Source: Chinchilla lanigera | Taxonomy: Eukaryota; Chordata; Mammalia; Rodentia; Chinchillidae | DNA length: 64,000 nt | Reading direction: 5' to 3' | Assembly (NCBI RefSeq): GCF_000276665.1 | Contig: NW_004955433.1 | Location: 21,258,900-21,322,899, forward strand | Shown: piece by piece, positions 12,031-24,809 of the stretch | How positions within the stretch are numbered: position 1 is the stretch's first letter | Layout: each line of letters opens with the position of its first letter | Position numbers and translations under genes: made by a program | The notes under the pieces: generated by a model | Databases searched by the model: none | What the model was told of the DNA's origin: nothing | The model's input: the letters and a program-made list of their open reading frames with translations, nothing else

Positions 12031-13180
12031 TGTGAATGAAAGTAAATGGAAAGTTAAAAATGAAGGATAACATTCATTAAACTGTTCAGGAGAAGCCTCC
12101 AGAGATCACATCTGAGTCAATCAATACAAGACAAAAAAGTATATCATTAAGATAATATTTTATAAAAAAAATGGACAAAAGGGCCCTTAGAATTATCTTT
12201 TCTGGCAGTATTTTGGTACACACAATAAATTTTAAGTTCACTTGTTGAAAAATATGATAACAAAGAAGGAAATACTTTTCATAAGCAGGACACAAATACA
12301 CATTTCTGGTATTCATACCAGAATCTGAGTATGCAAAGCACAGAATCCCTCAGAGTGACTCCCTTGGCAAAGATTACACATATTTCAACAATGCAGCTAT
12401 GACTCAATATATTTAAGGACTCATCTCTGGATATCACTTTCACAGTTTATGAGATATAAGAAATTCTCTCTCACGGTTTTGTATTCATGCAACATTGTGA
12501 CTGCACTTTAGCTTGACAACAAATGTAATTCGATCGTCTTGGCTCTGAGTGATTAATTTTAGATTCTCACAAATGTTAGTGGTATTGCAGCCAAACAATA
12601 GTATAATGCTTCACATCACTGTTCGGGCATCGCAGCATGAAATAAATGCTCTTCCTAGGTACCAAAAGAGTGCCTTTAAAAGCTTTTAGGGATGCCCTGC
12701 TGAAGTTCTCCTAAAAAATAATAATAATTTTGCATGTCAAGCTCATCAAAGGAAGAGCTTATGCTTTCTTACTCATTTTTTAAACCCTTTATTAAGTCCT
12801 TTATTTGGTTCTCAGAAAATGTGGGTGCACAGAGTAAATGTTTTTTCATTTGTTTGAAGAAAGCTGAAGAGTATGCTCAGAGTGAGCTGTATTTTAGCTC
12901 ATCACATGTTAATAGACTGAATAAGTGTTTATTCAAGGTTCAGATAAAGCAAGGTAAGCCTCACACTGGGAGTTCTAGTTGTCAACTTTCTGCATTTGCA
13001 TCTAGAATAATATAGTGAATTGCTTTGTGAGGAGAGGCAGCTTGAGGGAACCAATGTTTGAAGAACATTTGTTACACTCTGTTATAGGATTTGTGATATG
13101 TGTCCTCAAATGACTTCCTTACACCCTAATGTCTTCATATTCTCATGTTGTCTTATCACCCCTGTTGATTATTCACAGTC
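12031..13180. other. unique sequence, no gene seen
   Basis: No recognised repeat. A 93-codon plus-strand frame at 12734 has no recognisable domain and no splice or promoter context, so it is treated as chance. Confidence 0.4.
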
Positions 13181-13184
13181 ACTT

Positions 13185-13595
13185 TTTAAATTTGGCCAAC
13201 CTCATTCTACTTCTCTGCCTACTGTTATTATTTCAACTTTCTGAGATAGATTGGATGCTTCCAAGAAAGTGTATTTAAATTTGAAGACAACAATACACAA
13301 TATAACAACCATTGTTGAATTCCTACCATCTTTTTTAGTGAAGCTCTCTATTGCTTCTAATTATTTTTATTTTATTCTCTTTAATTATTTGATCAGTCTT
13401 GCATCCTTATATCTAGTAATCTGAGCAACTTCTTTGAAGATAAAAATATGTAATATAACAACCATTGTTAATCCTTATCATCTTGTATTGAAATTCTGTG
13501 TTATTTTTATTGTTTTTGTGTTGTTTGGTTTTTGTCTTTGTTGTTGTTATTTTATTATTTTTTTCTCTTTAAAAAAATGAAAAAAAATTAAGCTT
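13185..13595 (+). repeat. tail module of the unnamed poly(A) retroposon family (two tandem sub-units)
   Basis: Two diverged sub-units each carry TTTGAAGA(T/C)A..., AATATAACAACCATTGTT and a CCTTATCATCTTG-like block. They end in TTTTTCTCTTTAAAAAAATG and an A-rich tail. The same order is seen at 39440-39930 and 46900-47105. The GC-rich 5' part is missing, as expected for a 5'-truncated retroposon. No clear target duplication was found. Confidence 0.6.
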
Positions 13596-13599
13596 TAAA

Positions 13600-14660
13600 T
13601 ATATAAAGGATTGCAAAGATCTCACTTTCTTTCCCAGCTAATGATCAGAGTTTAGGCTTTAATATGAAGAAGTGTTCTCAACAAAATATAAGTATTACAA
13701 TTGTTTTTCTGTTGTTCTAGGGTCTCTTCTTCTTTTTCTACTAATGAAGATTCTACTGAGGCAGAAATGTTATTGAATCATTGATTTATTCAAACCTCTA
13801 CAGGGACATGACTTTCACATATGCTGTCAGCCAAAATGTTCTAAGGGGAGATTTTCTGATGACTTTTCTTTATGGGTAGGGTGACAAGAAAGAGGAAACA
13901 GAACTGAAAATATCTTCTGATCTAAGTTGGCATGAGAGGCATGATTCCATGTGTCTGTGACCTCTTCTCCTTGAGGGTCTCTGGAACTAGCATCAAATTC
14001 CTCTCCATTTGTAAGACCCATCATTAAGAGTTAGCCTGTTATGGCAGCAAGTTGCCTCACTGTGATATTTCTTTTTAATTAATTCTTTCCTGTCTAGTAA
14101 ATGTAGGTATTAAAGGTACTAAATCCAGTCAGGAAATAAAATTTAGTCAGTGGTGGCACTAATTAATGGAATAGCTCATTGGTCCTAAAATTAGCTTAGT
14201 AAGATATTTGATTATTTTTATCAATAGCATCATTCATCATCCAAGCACCCATTTGTCATATGTTGATTTTTTGTTTAAATACATATTTGAGTGCCTCTCA
14301 TGCATTTGCATTATGTTCACAATTTTTAGCTCCCTGCAGAGTTGATTGTTCAATAATCTGTTTTAAGCAACACTAATACAATCTAAATTTGTATGTATAC
14401 TTTCATGTACCTTGTAAACAAATGAATGTTCTCTATCCTTTGACATACATTCACATTCTTTATACTTTTCCACAAACCATTTTTAATGGGTCATGAACTT
14501 GGGATATTTTAAAATTTGTTCTTACATTTACATTTACACTGAATATTTGCATATGAGGACCATTTCTATAAAATTATCACTCTCTATTATCGGAAGCTAC
14601 ACTTTGAGACATACTTATATAGGAAATGTTTTAGAAATACATCGTTTTATCTGTTTGGAG
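13600..14660. other. unique sequence, no gene seen
   Basis: AT-rich, with no recognised element or coding region. Confidence 0.4.
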
Positions 14661-14683
14661 ACTCTTCCCTCCCCTCCCCTCCC

Positions 14684-14804
14684 NNNNNNNNNNNNNNNNN
14701 NNNNNNNNNNNNNNNNNNNNNNNNNNNNNNNNNNNNNNNNNNNNNNNNNNNNNNNNNNNNNNNNNNNNNNNNNNNNNNNNNNNNNNNNNNNNNNNNNNNN
14801 NNNN
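14684..14804. other. assembly gap (121 N) in a CCCCT-type pyrimidine repeat
   Basis: The left flank ends in repeated CCCCT units, and the right flank resumes with CCTCCCCTCCC and a CT run. The unknown bases very likely hold more of this simple repeat. Open frames running through it are artefacts. Confidence 0.9.
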
Positions 14805-14822
14805 CCTCCCCTCCCTCTCTCT

Positions 14823-14934
14823 CTTTGTTTTTGTTTTTTTGTTTTTTCTTTTTTCTTCCCATACCAGAAATCGAAGTCATGACCTTGTGCTTGCCAGGCA
14901 GGCGCTGTGCCACTGAGCTAAATCCCCAGCCCCC
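14823..14934 (-). mobile_element. ID SINE
   Basis: A T-rich tail is followed by CATACCAGAAATCGAAGTCA, CTTGCCAGGCAGGCGCTG and GAGCTAAATCCCCAGCCCC, an ID in reverse. It sits beside the gapped pyrimidine repeat. Confidence 0.93.
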
Positions 14935-14940
14935 TGCTTC

Positions 14941-14999
14941 TCTTTTTCACTGTTTCTTTGTCTCTCTCTGTCTCTCTCTGTCTCTCTCTCTCTCCTCTC
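14941..14999. repeat. CT-rich simple repeat
   Basis: Repeated TCTCTCTG and TCTC units directly right of the ID. With the CCCCT gap on the other side, the ID looks inserted into one long pyrimidine tract. Confidence 0.8.
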
Positions 15000-15029
15000 T
15001 GGGATATATCTAGGTAGTAGAGAGGGCTG

Positions 15030-15440
15030 GCCTTTGAATTAACAATTTTTTATTAGTACCTGTTTGCAGTATATAATGTTCACATCACTTGTGAGAAGCT
15101 GGTACATGTATATAACACATATCACTTTCCTTTTCTTCCTCTTTCCCTCCCTCTCCCCTTTGCTCCATCTTTTGATTCCCTTTCCCATTTAAGAAAGGGA
15201 ATCTATCCCTCTACTTCCTATTATCTACCTTATATTTTGCACTTCATTTTTATTCTGGGTTTCTCATAGAAGAGAAATCATGTGAGGTTCAAGGTTGTGT
15301 GTCTGACTTATTTCACTTAACATTATGGCCTCAAGGCACATCCATTTTTTCTAGTAGTGACTCAAGTTTCTTTTTATGGCAGAGTAGTACTTCATTGTAT
15401 ATAAATGTCGCATTTTCTTTATCCAGTCCTTACACGTCAC
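15030..15440 (-). mobile_element. L1 3' end (3' UTR and ORF2 end), antisense
   Basis: The 3' UTR-type segment AAGCTGGTACATGTATATAA is followed by CTTCCTATTATCTACC, GGGTTTCTCATAGAAGAGAA, GACTTATTTCACTTAACAT and TTTTATGGCAGAGTAGTACT. This is the antisense of the conserved L1 ORF2 C-terminal and 3' UTR block. The same block occurs on the plus strand at 59220-59400. A short B1-like scrap (GCTGGGATTATAGG) follows at about 15450. Confidence 0.75.
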
Positions 15441-15540
15441 ACTGCTGAATGCTGGGATTATAGGGATGTACCAGCATACCTCTTTTTGTGTGTGTGTGAG
15501 TTTTTAGAAAGTTCAGTATTGGTACTGTGACTTTGTTTTA

Positions 15541-15912
15541 ATCATTTTCCTAGTTGCTGAGAAAAAAATACTTGATACTCACAACTTAAAGTAGGAAATG
15601 TTTATTTTGGATGGAAATTTGTAGAGGTTTCAGTCCATAGTTGGCTGACTCCAAGGTAGAACACCATGGCACAAGGGCAAGGCAGAAGAGAGCTGGTCAC
15701 ACTACAGTAAACAGGAGGCATAGAGAGTGAAGGTGAATGGGAAAAGGAAATAAAGCCTGCCAAGCTACATCCCCAGGGACCTACATTTTCACAATACACA
15801 CTGCCTCCTAATAGCAACTCTAGGGTAACGTCCTCATAAGTCAATCGCCTCGCACAAGCCTCACATATGATCCCGTGAAGCTTTGGGCTGATCTAGGTCT
15901 AAACTATAACAG
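15541..15912 (-). mobile_element. solo MaLR-type LTR
   Basis: In reverse, the LTR ends with AATAAACATTTCC and the interior reads TTTCAGTCCATAGTTGGCTG then CACCATGGCACAAGGGCAAG. The far edge is GGTCTAAACTATAACAG, a typical start of this LTR class in reverse. No internal region is present. It is less decayed than the pair at 7.1-9.1 kb. Confidence 0.75.
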
Positions 15913-16467
15913 TTTTCCTTAGATTTCTTTGTTAAATTCACTTGGTATCATAAGTAGAATAATGAGCTGAGTGGAAAGTATGCGACAGTTGGCTTCCAAT
16001 CGTCTGGGAATCATTCCTTACTTTGTAAGCATCTTGAGGGAAGGAACATTGCCTCATCCAAAGGGGTATTTTCCCAGGACAAATTCACTGCTCAAGATTT
16101 TCTGAAATGAATTTCATTAGAGAAAGCTGCTGTAAATCTCTGTGTATTTTTCCATCTATAAAATCATAGGAAAGTCCTTGTGGACAGAGCTATATCATCT
16201 TCTCGCTTATTAATCCATCTTGGGCCTACCTCCTAAACCTAAACCTTGAGTTAAAATGGTTGTGAAAATAATTATAAGTGGCTATTCATTTGCAGCTCAT
16301 GCTAATGCATAACATATAATTATGTATAGGAAATTTAATAAACACAATTTCATTCTATTCATGCTTGACTCTTCAGTTTTTCGTAATTCCAAGTTTATGT
16401 TAGTTGTGTTAGCCACACTTTACACATCATTTTAGAGAAAATATCTTGAACACAAAAGCAACTAAAA

Positions 16468-16490
16468 TTTATTTATTTATTTATTTATAA
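16468..16490. repeat. ATTT microsatellite
   Basis: About five uninterrupted ATTT units. Confidence 0.85.
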
Positions 16491-16740
16491 AAACATTTTC
16501 ACATACCGGCACCCTAAGTCTAATTCAGATATCAGTTATCAGTCATTTCAGTCTTGGAGAACAAAAATTGACTTCTTTTTACTAATTATGTGTTCTGTCA
16601 ACTTTCTTATAAACTTCTAGTGAGATTATACAAGTTTCATTTTGCTCTAATATAAGCCATACTAAGGGACAAGTCTTGTGTTAATGCAAATGTTCTCTCC
16701 ACAACAAGCTTATTTCCTCTCATTGCCTAATACATTTTGC

Positions 16741-17098
16741 TGTAGTTTGCATCTTAAGTCTACAAAAGGACCATTGTTGAAAATCTGGTGCCCATTCTGT
16801 GGGGCTAAGGAGAAATGGTAGAACCTGTCAGATGTAAGGCCTAGTTCACAATTTTAGGTTTTTAAAGATAGTCCATCAAAGGGAATGTTTTTTGACTAGA
16901 GTTCCTTCTCTCTTTGCCGCTAAAGCCTTAGGTCAGTGGTGTTCCCCTACCATGCAAACCCTCCATCATGTGCCACCACCAGCCCATGCAGCAGACCCAA
17001 CCAATCATGTACTGAAACCTCTGATACTATAAGCCAATCAAACCTTTTCTCTTTCATGAAGTTGTAGTAAGTTGCTACGGTAATGGAAAGCTACCACA
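16741..17098 (+). mobile_element. solo MaLR-type LTR, plus strand
   Basis: It starts TGTAGTTTGCATCTTAAGTC and ends GGAAAGCTACCACA, with TG...CA termini. Inside are GGTAGAACCTGTCAGATG, the TACTGAAACCTCTGATAC block and CCAATCAAACCTTTTCTC, replacing the usual AATAAA. These are the hallmarks of the rodent form of this LTR. It is opposite in strand to most LTRs in the window. Confidence 0.75.
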
Positions 17099-18845
17099 TT
17101 CACATAAAGCAACCTAATTCAAAAGTCCAAATATTAAACTTCTTGGGCTCAGGTGTAAATTGGAATTAGAAAAAGTGTGAAGCAATATAACTAAAGTTTT
17201 TTATACTAACAATAGAAATTAAACAAAAATGAAAACTCAACCTCACCATATCAGCAAACTCATAACCATTCAGATTGGATTCGACGTCAGGTTAATTGCA
17301 CTTTTGAAGGCATGTCTGATCATGAGAGATGCAAATTAGACTTTTGTATTGTTCTGACTTTTGTACCTGGGGAGTTTTCTGTTTGGATGAAAGAAGATTC
17401 AATTTGATTTTAAATGTTTTGGAACTCTTCTGAAACATCAGAATTTTTAGGTTTGTGTATATACTGCTCAACATGCAGGCAGGAAACAGCATGAAATGAT
17501 TGCTTAATACTCTAATGTCTTTAAATTATAGTCTTTATAAAGCTGCTTCATTGAACTGGTAGATTTTTTTCATCATTTTATTAGACAAATTAGCTTACAT
17601 TGAAAATGTATATTATATTGAGTCCACAGAGCTAAAATGCTCAACTAGAGTTTGTACGATGATTATGAATATCCCAGTATCTAATTTAAACTGTTATCAT
17701 TATAAATAAATCATTGAAATACCCAAACAACTCTTGTTTATTATACAAATTGTTGTTTTTTCTGTGCACTTGCCACATTATTTATTCATTTAATAACCGG
17801 AACTTCTAAACCCATGCATGTTTTTATGAACCATCATAAAATGTTTCCGTGTGATACACAGAGCCAAAAATGCATTTCAAGGTTACAGCTTCTCAACAGC
17901 TAGTAGATCTTAATTACTAGTTGTGTGAAACAATGTCTTAGAGATGCAAGTTTTTTTGTTGCAATTACCCCATATGTGTTCAGTAATTCAGACTTCTAGC
18001 CAAGTGTTCTTACAGGAAGATGTAAATTAGTTTTTATGAGCACTACAGAAGATGAAATTGATCTATCTTTGCAGGTCTCTGTGATAAACAAAACCTTGAT
18101 ATGAGAAGTGTGCACTATGACAATTTGCACTTATGACACATAAGTAATTCTATTGAATATACATTTTTTACTCATTGGATATGGACTCTAATAACCAAAC
18201 ACTCATAGTTGCTGTCACATTTGCAGTAACATTCAAATCTCACAAATGAGAAAGGTGCTATAATTTCTAAATACATTTAAAAGACTTTAGGTTGAAAAAC
18301 AGCACTTGTTTGGGGGTTAAATACATATAGTATTAAACTAGTTTTATCATTTCTGCCCTACACAACTTTGTAACTATCAGTTGAATATGCTTATATGCAA
18401 AAAGCACAAATGCTATACTCAGTGTGTTGCAAGGATAATGCCAAATATAATGCCACAATGTAGATCACTTTGGAGAATTTGTAACACATACCAGAGAAAG
18501 TTATCGATTCATGTTACTGTCCTCCCCTTCCTCTTTCCTCTAAGGGCAAAATTTCTCAACTAGATGCTAATATGCTCAAAGTCACACCTAACATGCAAGA
18601 CAAATCTGCAGTAGCCTATTTTCAGTCTAGGATCAGAGCCTTCTTCACAGCAATCAACTATCTTCCTATTGTGGAATCATTAGGTTTTTTATTTCAACAT
18701 TTTCAATATAAGTATCTCATATCCTTTCCATTTTTTATTGGATCATGGAAATGCTAAAAAGCAGTAACTTTCAAAGTAAATTCAGTAATATTAATAAAAA
18801 ATAATGACTGATTAGAAACACAGGCTGTCTCTATCTAGCCATCAC
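17099..18845. other. unique AT-rich sequence, no gene seen
   Basis: No repeat or exon recognised. Short frames at 17292, 18381 and 18572 show no domain. Confidence 0.4.
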
Positions 18846-18918
18846 TGATAGTTCATTTTTTGTATCAATTTAAGTTGATCATTGGTGCCCGGATATTTGA
18901 TTAGATATTATTCCACTT

Positions 18919-19028
18919 TTTTTTTTTTTTTTGTCTTTTTTTTGGTTTTTCTCCGGTACCAGGAACCGAACTCACGACCTGGAGCTTGCCAGGCAGGAGC
19001 TTTGCTGCTGAGCTAAATCCCCAGCCCC
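18919..19028 (-). mobile_element. ID SINE with perfect 10-bp target duplication
   Basis: A T tail is followed by CTCCGGTACCAGGAACCGAA and GAGCTAAATCCCCAGCCCC. TATTCCACTT flanks both sides (18909-18918 and 19029-19038). It is inserted in an older repeat, giving a clear age order. Confidence 0.96.
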
Positions 19029-19379
19029 TATTCCACTTGTTTTTGTAGGAGAGTTTCTGGAAGAGATTAACACTGTAATCTATAGACTAAGTAAAGAAGC
19101 TCATCTTTTCCACCATGAGTACACATACCCCAATCTGTTGGAAGCCTGAGGAGAATATAAGGCAAGGGTCATTTACTCCCTTGACCTGTTTCTGACCTGA
19201 GACACGATCGGTCTTTTGCACTCTGTTTAGGACTTACATTGTTGGGTTTCCTGGTTCTCAGGTCTTTAGGCAGACTGGAATTACACTGTCTGTTCTCCTG
19301 TATCTCCAGCTCACAAACAGAACTTGAGACTTTCCCATCCTTTCACAAGCCAAGACTTTGAAAATAAATTTTAAAAAAA

Positions 19380-19381
<2 letters not shown>

Positions 19382-19417
<36 letters not shown>
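19382..19417. repeat. TA microsatellite
   Basis: About 17 TA units at the 3' tail of the 18850-19420 repeat. Probably length-variable. Confidence 0.9.
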
Positions 19418-19418
<1 letters not shown>

Positions 19419-19420
19419 TT

Positions 19421-20835
19421 ATTTGTTGTCTATTCTATCAGTAGGTCAATATGGAATTTTGTTAAAAATAATCTCACTCAACTCCTTAAATATTTTAAAA
19501 GATTAATAAATGTTTACTAGACACGACTCCTTATAAGGCATTTTATAGTGTATTACTGATATAATACTGTCCTAAAATCAGTAAAATCATTACTATCATA
19601 AAGAATACACTGCCTTTAGGGGGATATTTTATCAGAATAGTATACATGAAAGCAATAATGCAAAGTAGCGAAGTAAAACTTCCTCCAGTGGCCATACAGG
19701 CATTCATCAATATGAATACGTTAGAGACCTTCTCTTGCCTGAGGATGAGGGAAACTTTTTGGGAGTAGGCTTTTACATTAAGTTCCACAACAAACATACA
19801 GAAGAATTAAGTGGACAAATGACCAGAAGTGCAAGAGAAAATGAGGCAGATGTTAAGCAGATTGGCGTTCTAGAGGCACAGGGAAATAAAGCACTGGGAA
19901 AAGCAATAACAAAGACGACTGAGTGAAGGTTAATGTGATGAAAACATGAAGAGGGAGTGGATGTACAGTGATGCTGGAGACATGTGTGGGACCAGATCTC
20001 ACAGAGCTTCTAAAGCTAAGCTGAGGAGTGGACTCTTTATCTAAAATGTCTTTAGTGCACATATAAATATGTTTAAGGTATGACAACGTGGTTTTTTAAA
20101 AATTTTGATTTTTAAGTTTGTTATGACTGCTTTGTAGACAAGCAAAGGGAAGTGAAAGGTAGAAAGCCAGTTTCGAGTTTGACAGTGATAATGTGGGCTA
20201 GATACCAAAAGAGGCTGGCTTGGGAAAGGAATTGGCAGTGTTTACTAATGAAGAAAAATGAGTGGAACTGAAAAGGTGGTGGGCCGGGCTAATGAAAGCA
20301 AATGAGCAGTGCGTTTTGGTTACTTCCTCTATCTTTTAACTTGCAATCATATCACCTGTTGGAAATCATGGTATATTCACACTCAACTTTATACCTCAAT
20401 AAAGCCACTTGTAGGGTAACTGGAGTGTTTTCCATGATTATGTACATTAGGGAAATGTAAAACTAACTTAAGTTTGAAAAAATATAGATATGTGCAGGTA
20501 ATGATGCAACATGGGAAGGTACACAATTTCATAGCAGGGCAAGCAAGGGCATAGGAAAATGTGCACTATATATTCTTAAGTGAGTACACAGCTCCTAAGA
20601 AAAAATACTTGAAAAATGATTCCTCTTCTAATTTTGTTCCCCTCCCTCTCATGTCCCTGCCACAAATACAGTGAAGGAAGAGCAAATGGAAAGGATGTCT
20701 CCACATTGTGATGGTGGTTCTCTCGGGAAGGGATATGGATGATTTGTGCATATGTCTCTTTTTCAGTGTTTTTCATAGTTTAGATATCAAGAATATAATA
20801 CTTTTTGAAAGTGGGTAAATATATACAATAATGTG
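19421..20835. other. unique sequence, no gene seen
   Basis: Short frames lie on both strands (for example 84 codons on minus at 19543), with no recognisable protein family. Confidence 0.4.
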
Positions 20836-20840
20836 TTATC

Positions 20841-20990
20841 CTTTTTTTGTTCCTGAACTAAACCTAGAAACTTTGCAATGAGCTATGACTCCAGCTCTTT
20901 CTTGAGTCTCCTCAAGGTGCGCTTGAACTTGAGATCTCTGTGCCCCAGTCTCCCAGAATAGTAAAATTATAGGTGTATACCAGCATGTTC
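20841..20990 (-). mobile_element. B4-type (B1-ID dimer) SINE, diverged
   Basis: In reverse, an ID-like half (TTTGTTCCTGAACTAAACC ... GAGCTATGACTCCAGCTC) is joined to a B1-like half (TTGAACTTGAGATCTCTG ... AGTCTCCCAGAATAGT ... ATAGGTGTATACC). This is the layout of the composite B4 family. It is heavily mutated and therefore old. Confidence 0.55.
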
Positions 20991-21139
20991 ATTTATCATG
21001 GTTTATTACTCATTTAGAATTATTAATACTTTATTATTTGTTATTTAGACTGTACTTCCACAAGATGAAATTCACTACTGTCCTTTGCAGGTGATGTCAC
21101 TATAGACATAGGTGCTGAGTCATCACTATGAGCCCCAAT

Positions 21140-21400
21140 TCTTCTGTTTTTTTGCAAATTTCATTTTCTATTAATATATATTTATAGTACACACTGATGA
21201 CATTCCTCATGGGGAATTGGTACACATACATAGCACATCTCAGTTCTATTTTCAACTATTTCCTGCCCCCTATTCCCCCTCCATCTGTCTTTTAGTTCTT
21301 GACCCATTCACAGAAATCTATCTTCCTATTACCTATCTTTCACTTTGCAAATTATTTATATTTTGTGTTTCTTATATAAGAGAAACTGAAAAAACCACGT
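21140..21400 (-). mobile_element. L1 3' UTR fragment, antisense
   Basis: GATGACATTCCTCATGGGGA then TGGTACACATACATAGCAC and TTCCTATTACCTATCTTTCA match the antisense L1 3' UTR also seen at 15030 and 51050. TATAAGAGAAACTGAA closes the block. Confidence 0.65.
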
Positions 21401-24400
21401 CTTGAAAGCCCAAGGAGTTTTCAATAGGGACAAAGAGATATGAGCCACACTTGAAGAATTCATCACTGCACTCAAGTGAAGACAGTAAGAGCTCCAGGTT
21501 TTGGTAATGATGACACTGTTAGAGCATTCATGCATTTAGCCACTATGTAATGAGCATGTTACTAAGTGCCAGAAACTCTCCTAGTCACAAGGGATATATA
21601 AGTGAAATATGTAGATGTGTGAAACATTCACAGAGTCTCCGAATGTTTAACTCAGATAATATAACTGAAGAGTCAAGCTGAAAACAACACGTAAAGAATG
21701 TTTTAAACTATGTTGAAGACATTTGGAGCCTCCCTACCTACATCATACTGGTCCAAAATGTATCTTTAAAGCAGACTGACATCAGACCACTTTTTAAACA
21801 CGTACAAGATGAAAAGACAGTTGATCTAATCTTCAAATATTTCATGATGAAAACCTACTGGTTATTTTAGGGTGTTCCTGACCAAAGTTAGTTTCTGTAG
21901 AGTCCCAAAAAATAAAATCAGAAAGCCAATCTGGACATCGCTGTGCATAATTATTTATGCCACTACACAAGGTGATAGGAATGCTACCATTCATTTGGAA
22001 ACCATTTCTTATAACTGAATAAGTATATGCAATTTTTCCTATATGACCAGATGTGTAATTATCATGCAATTTTCAAGTTGCCTTATAAAACACTTTGGAT
22101 CACCTATACTTTCATGGTTGAAAATACAAGTCTATCAATGCCTAAAATCACAGTATTCATTCACATTATTGTCAGCGTTGTTCCTTTATTTTGATGCATG
22201 AAGGTACCATGCCCCTGTCTAGTGTGGGATCCTCTGTGCTGAATATCAAATCCCAGCATTTCATAAATGCCTTCTTGCATAATGCCTTCTTGCATAATGT
22301 CATTCTTACCCTTGAACTGTTGTAATAGCCAAGCCTAAAAAGAAATATCTAAGAAGCTATTGTCCAGGTATTCTAAACACTCCTAAGAGTACAAGCTCTC
22401 TATAAAGTAACAATGGATTATTAGATGTGTACTGCACAGAATTTTATACTTTTTGAAAGGTCTCTTTCTTTCTTTCTTTAACATGAATGTTTTAAGCATT
22501 CACACAGCAGCTGTCTCCGATAGGATCCTAGAGATTCAGTGTGGAATTGTGTTTTCATAAACTTTTCTCAACTAATGTCCCTAGAAGACAGAAATCATGA
22601 ATTACCTCCAATTTACAGAAAATGAAATGTCCTCATCTTCCCAAGGACAAACATGTAGCTAACAAAAATCTTATACTGAATTTCACGCCCTAAGGCTGCT
22701 ATACAATTTCATACTTCAGCCATATGTTGATTTAATGTATTATGATCTCGGCACTGGGTAACTTTGCACATCAGACAATAATAAAAAGATAAGATGGGGT
22801 GTTAAAATTGAGGAACAATGCAGTACTACACCTACAAAAGACAGCTTCCTTGCTTGATAGTCACAGAATCAGTCTTTGTATTTATTTATTTAGGACAGGT
22901 GATGAAAAGTCATAGTAAGGTTATTAGGCAAGATACAGAGGTATTGGGTGTAAATATACTGGATGATGTAATAGTGGTATTTCAGGAAGAAGTTTGGGAA
23001 ATACAATGCAGAGAAAACTTAGCAAACTTGCAAGTAAAGAGGTGAAAGTTAATCTGTTACCGAATTTATCACATAACTACAGAGAAATTATTTTCCTGCT
23101 TGTACCCACCCAGTCCATTATAGATAGCACACTTCTCATCACTCCCCAAATCCAATATGGTTCTGGGATTTGGCAGGGATATACAAATGTGTCATGAATT
23201 CAAGCAGGGGCAGAAGCAAGTAAAGGAGAATGAATAGAGGGAAGAAAAATGATGGATTCAAATAACGTTTTGAGAGCTTGGGAAATAGATGGCACCTAGT
23301 AAATCATGGGATAACCCCCAAATCATTTCTCTTTGCAGTAGGAGCACATTGCCTCAGCATTTCCCATTTATCATGATGCCTAACCTGGTCGGCTGGTAGC
23401 AGCAGTGGACAATTTTTTTTCCGCCCATTGATTTCCCAAATGAAAACTACCATAGATTCCTAGAATAGCTCTATAGTTAGGAAGATCAGGCACTATCTTT
23501 AAACAATAAAACAGCTGGATAATCTACTACTAAGGTTTGGTTGTGAGAGAATGAAATAAGGGAAAAAATAAATTGCTTTATGGAATCTGAAATATGCCAT
23601 TGAATTAAAAACATATTACAATGTAGGAAATAAGAAGTCAAAGCCAACACTTAGGTAGTGCTAACAAAGATGGTGGTGCTAACAAAGATTCTGCCCTGGA
23701 AAAGAACCAATTTTAGACTATTCAATAACCTTTGATCCTAGATATCTGTGATTGAATTACTTATTTTTGAAAGGCCCAAGTGTCCTTATTTACCTTTATT
23801 CATACTTCTATATTCATTCATGCTTATACAAAGCACAGACTTTAAAAAGCAACTACTAAATAATTTTAATCCAACTCAAATTTTACTAGATCAAATCATT
23901 TCAGAGTAAAAAGTTCATAGTCTATCTTAAAAATTTTACCCTGTTTGTAGTTGATAAAATGATCTCAAATCAGCTTTGACCAAGAAATATACTACAAAGA
24001 ATTAAGATTGGACTGATTAAACCTTCTAATTTTTTTTAAAGGGAATAGACTCGTAGAAGTTTGTATCTACAAAAACTTCAGAGAGCAAATATATCTATAG
24101 TTACTTAATCTTCCTCAATGGGAGAGAACATATTTTAGTTGTACTAAATGAATTAAAGGTATTAAGTACTTGGTGTTTAAAAAGTTCTTTTTGAATAATA
24201 TTGTACATAAAGGATTTCACATAACGATGGAGGTATTTGGTAGAACAAGTGGGAGAATTTAACTCAGTTTTAAAAGTAAGGAGTAATATTAGGATTGTGC
24301 TTTAAAAATGTCCTGGACTTATTTCCAGGTAAGGACACTGATGTCAAATCAATTTGAAAATATGATAAGCCACTAATGATTCTTCCTACTTAAATCCTCT

Positions 24401-24800
24401 AATCACTCTGCATAAAAGAATTTCAAAATCTCCAATAGCTTCAAAAGAAATGTAATGATATTTAGTATAATTTGTCACTGAAATTCTACCATAGACTGAG
24501 GTCCAGCATTTTACTCCTGATTTCTATGCATTATACTGAGCTCATCACTCTCCTCGAATTTTCTATATCCATTCTTTCATTAATAATATTTTTATTTCTT
24601 CTTCCCTTAAAAATATCTGAACAAATACAAAACGATCTCCTGTTTCTTTAACAAAATAGTAACTTCTGTTATTCTACAAACATCTAGACCCATAACACTC
24701 AAAATTCCTGCATTAAAAATATGTAATTAAATATTCTATACATCATATAAGCAAATAAAATATTTAATGATGATAATAACTTTCATATATTTCCTTCTAA
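21401..24800. other. mostly unique sequence, no gene seen
   Basis: No exon-like region. A faint ancient-repeat trace lies at about 21530-21600 (GTAATGAGCATGTTACTAAG ... CCAGAAACTCTCCTAG). A small tandem duplication lies at 22269. Confidence 0.4.
22269..22298. repeat. perfect 15-bp tandem duplication
   Basis: GCCTTCTTGCATAAT occurs twice in a row with no mismatch, suggesting a recent slip event. Confidence 0.95.
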
Positions 24801-24809
24801 GCTGGCTGT

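Larger units (their letters stand above)
18850..19420 (+). repeat. old mammalian repeat ending in AATAAA and a TA microsatellite, split by an ID
   Basis: It begins TGTATCAATTTAAGTTGATC. Beyond the ID it reads GTTTCTGGAAGAGATTAACA, TAGACTAAGTAAAGAAG, GGAATTACACTGTCTGTTC and AAGACTTTGAAAATAAATTT, then a TA run. This order matches a common old repeat in mammals ('tgtatcaatttaactggg...ggaagagattag...aataaat...tatata'), probably LTR-like. I do not assign the family. Confidence 0.55.

Noticed and set aside
14493..14913. 129- and 88-codon frames across the N run
   Set aside because: Created by unknown bases in the gap; the rest is pyrimidine repeat and ID sequence.
22269..22298. CRISPR-like or regulatory direct repeat
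   Set aside because: Only two adjacent 15-bp copies without spacers; a simple tandem slip.
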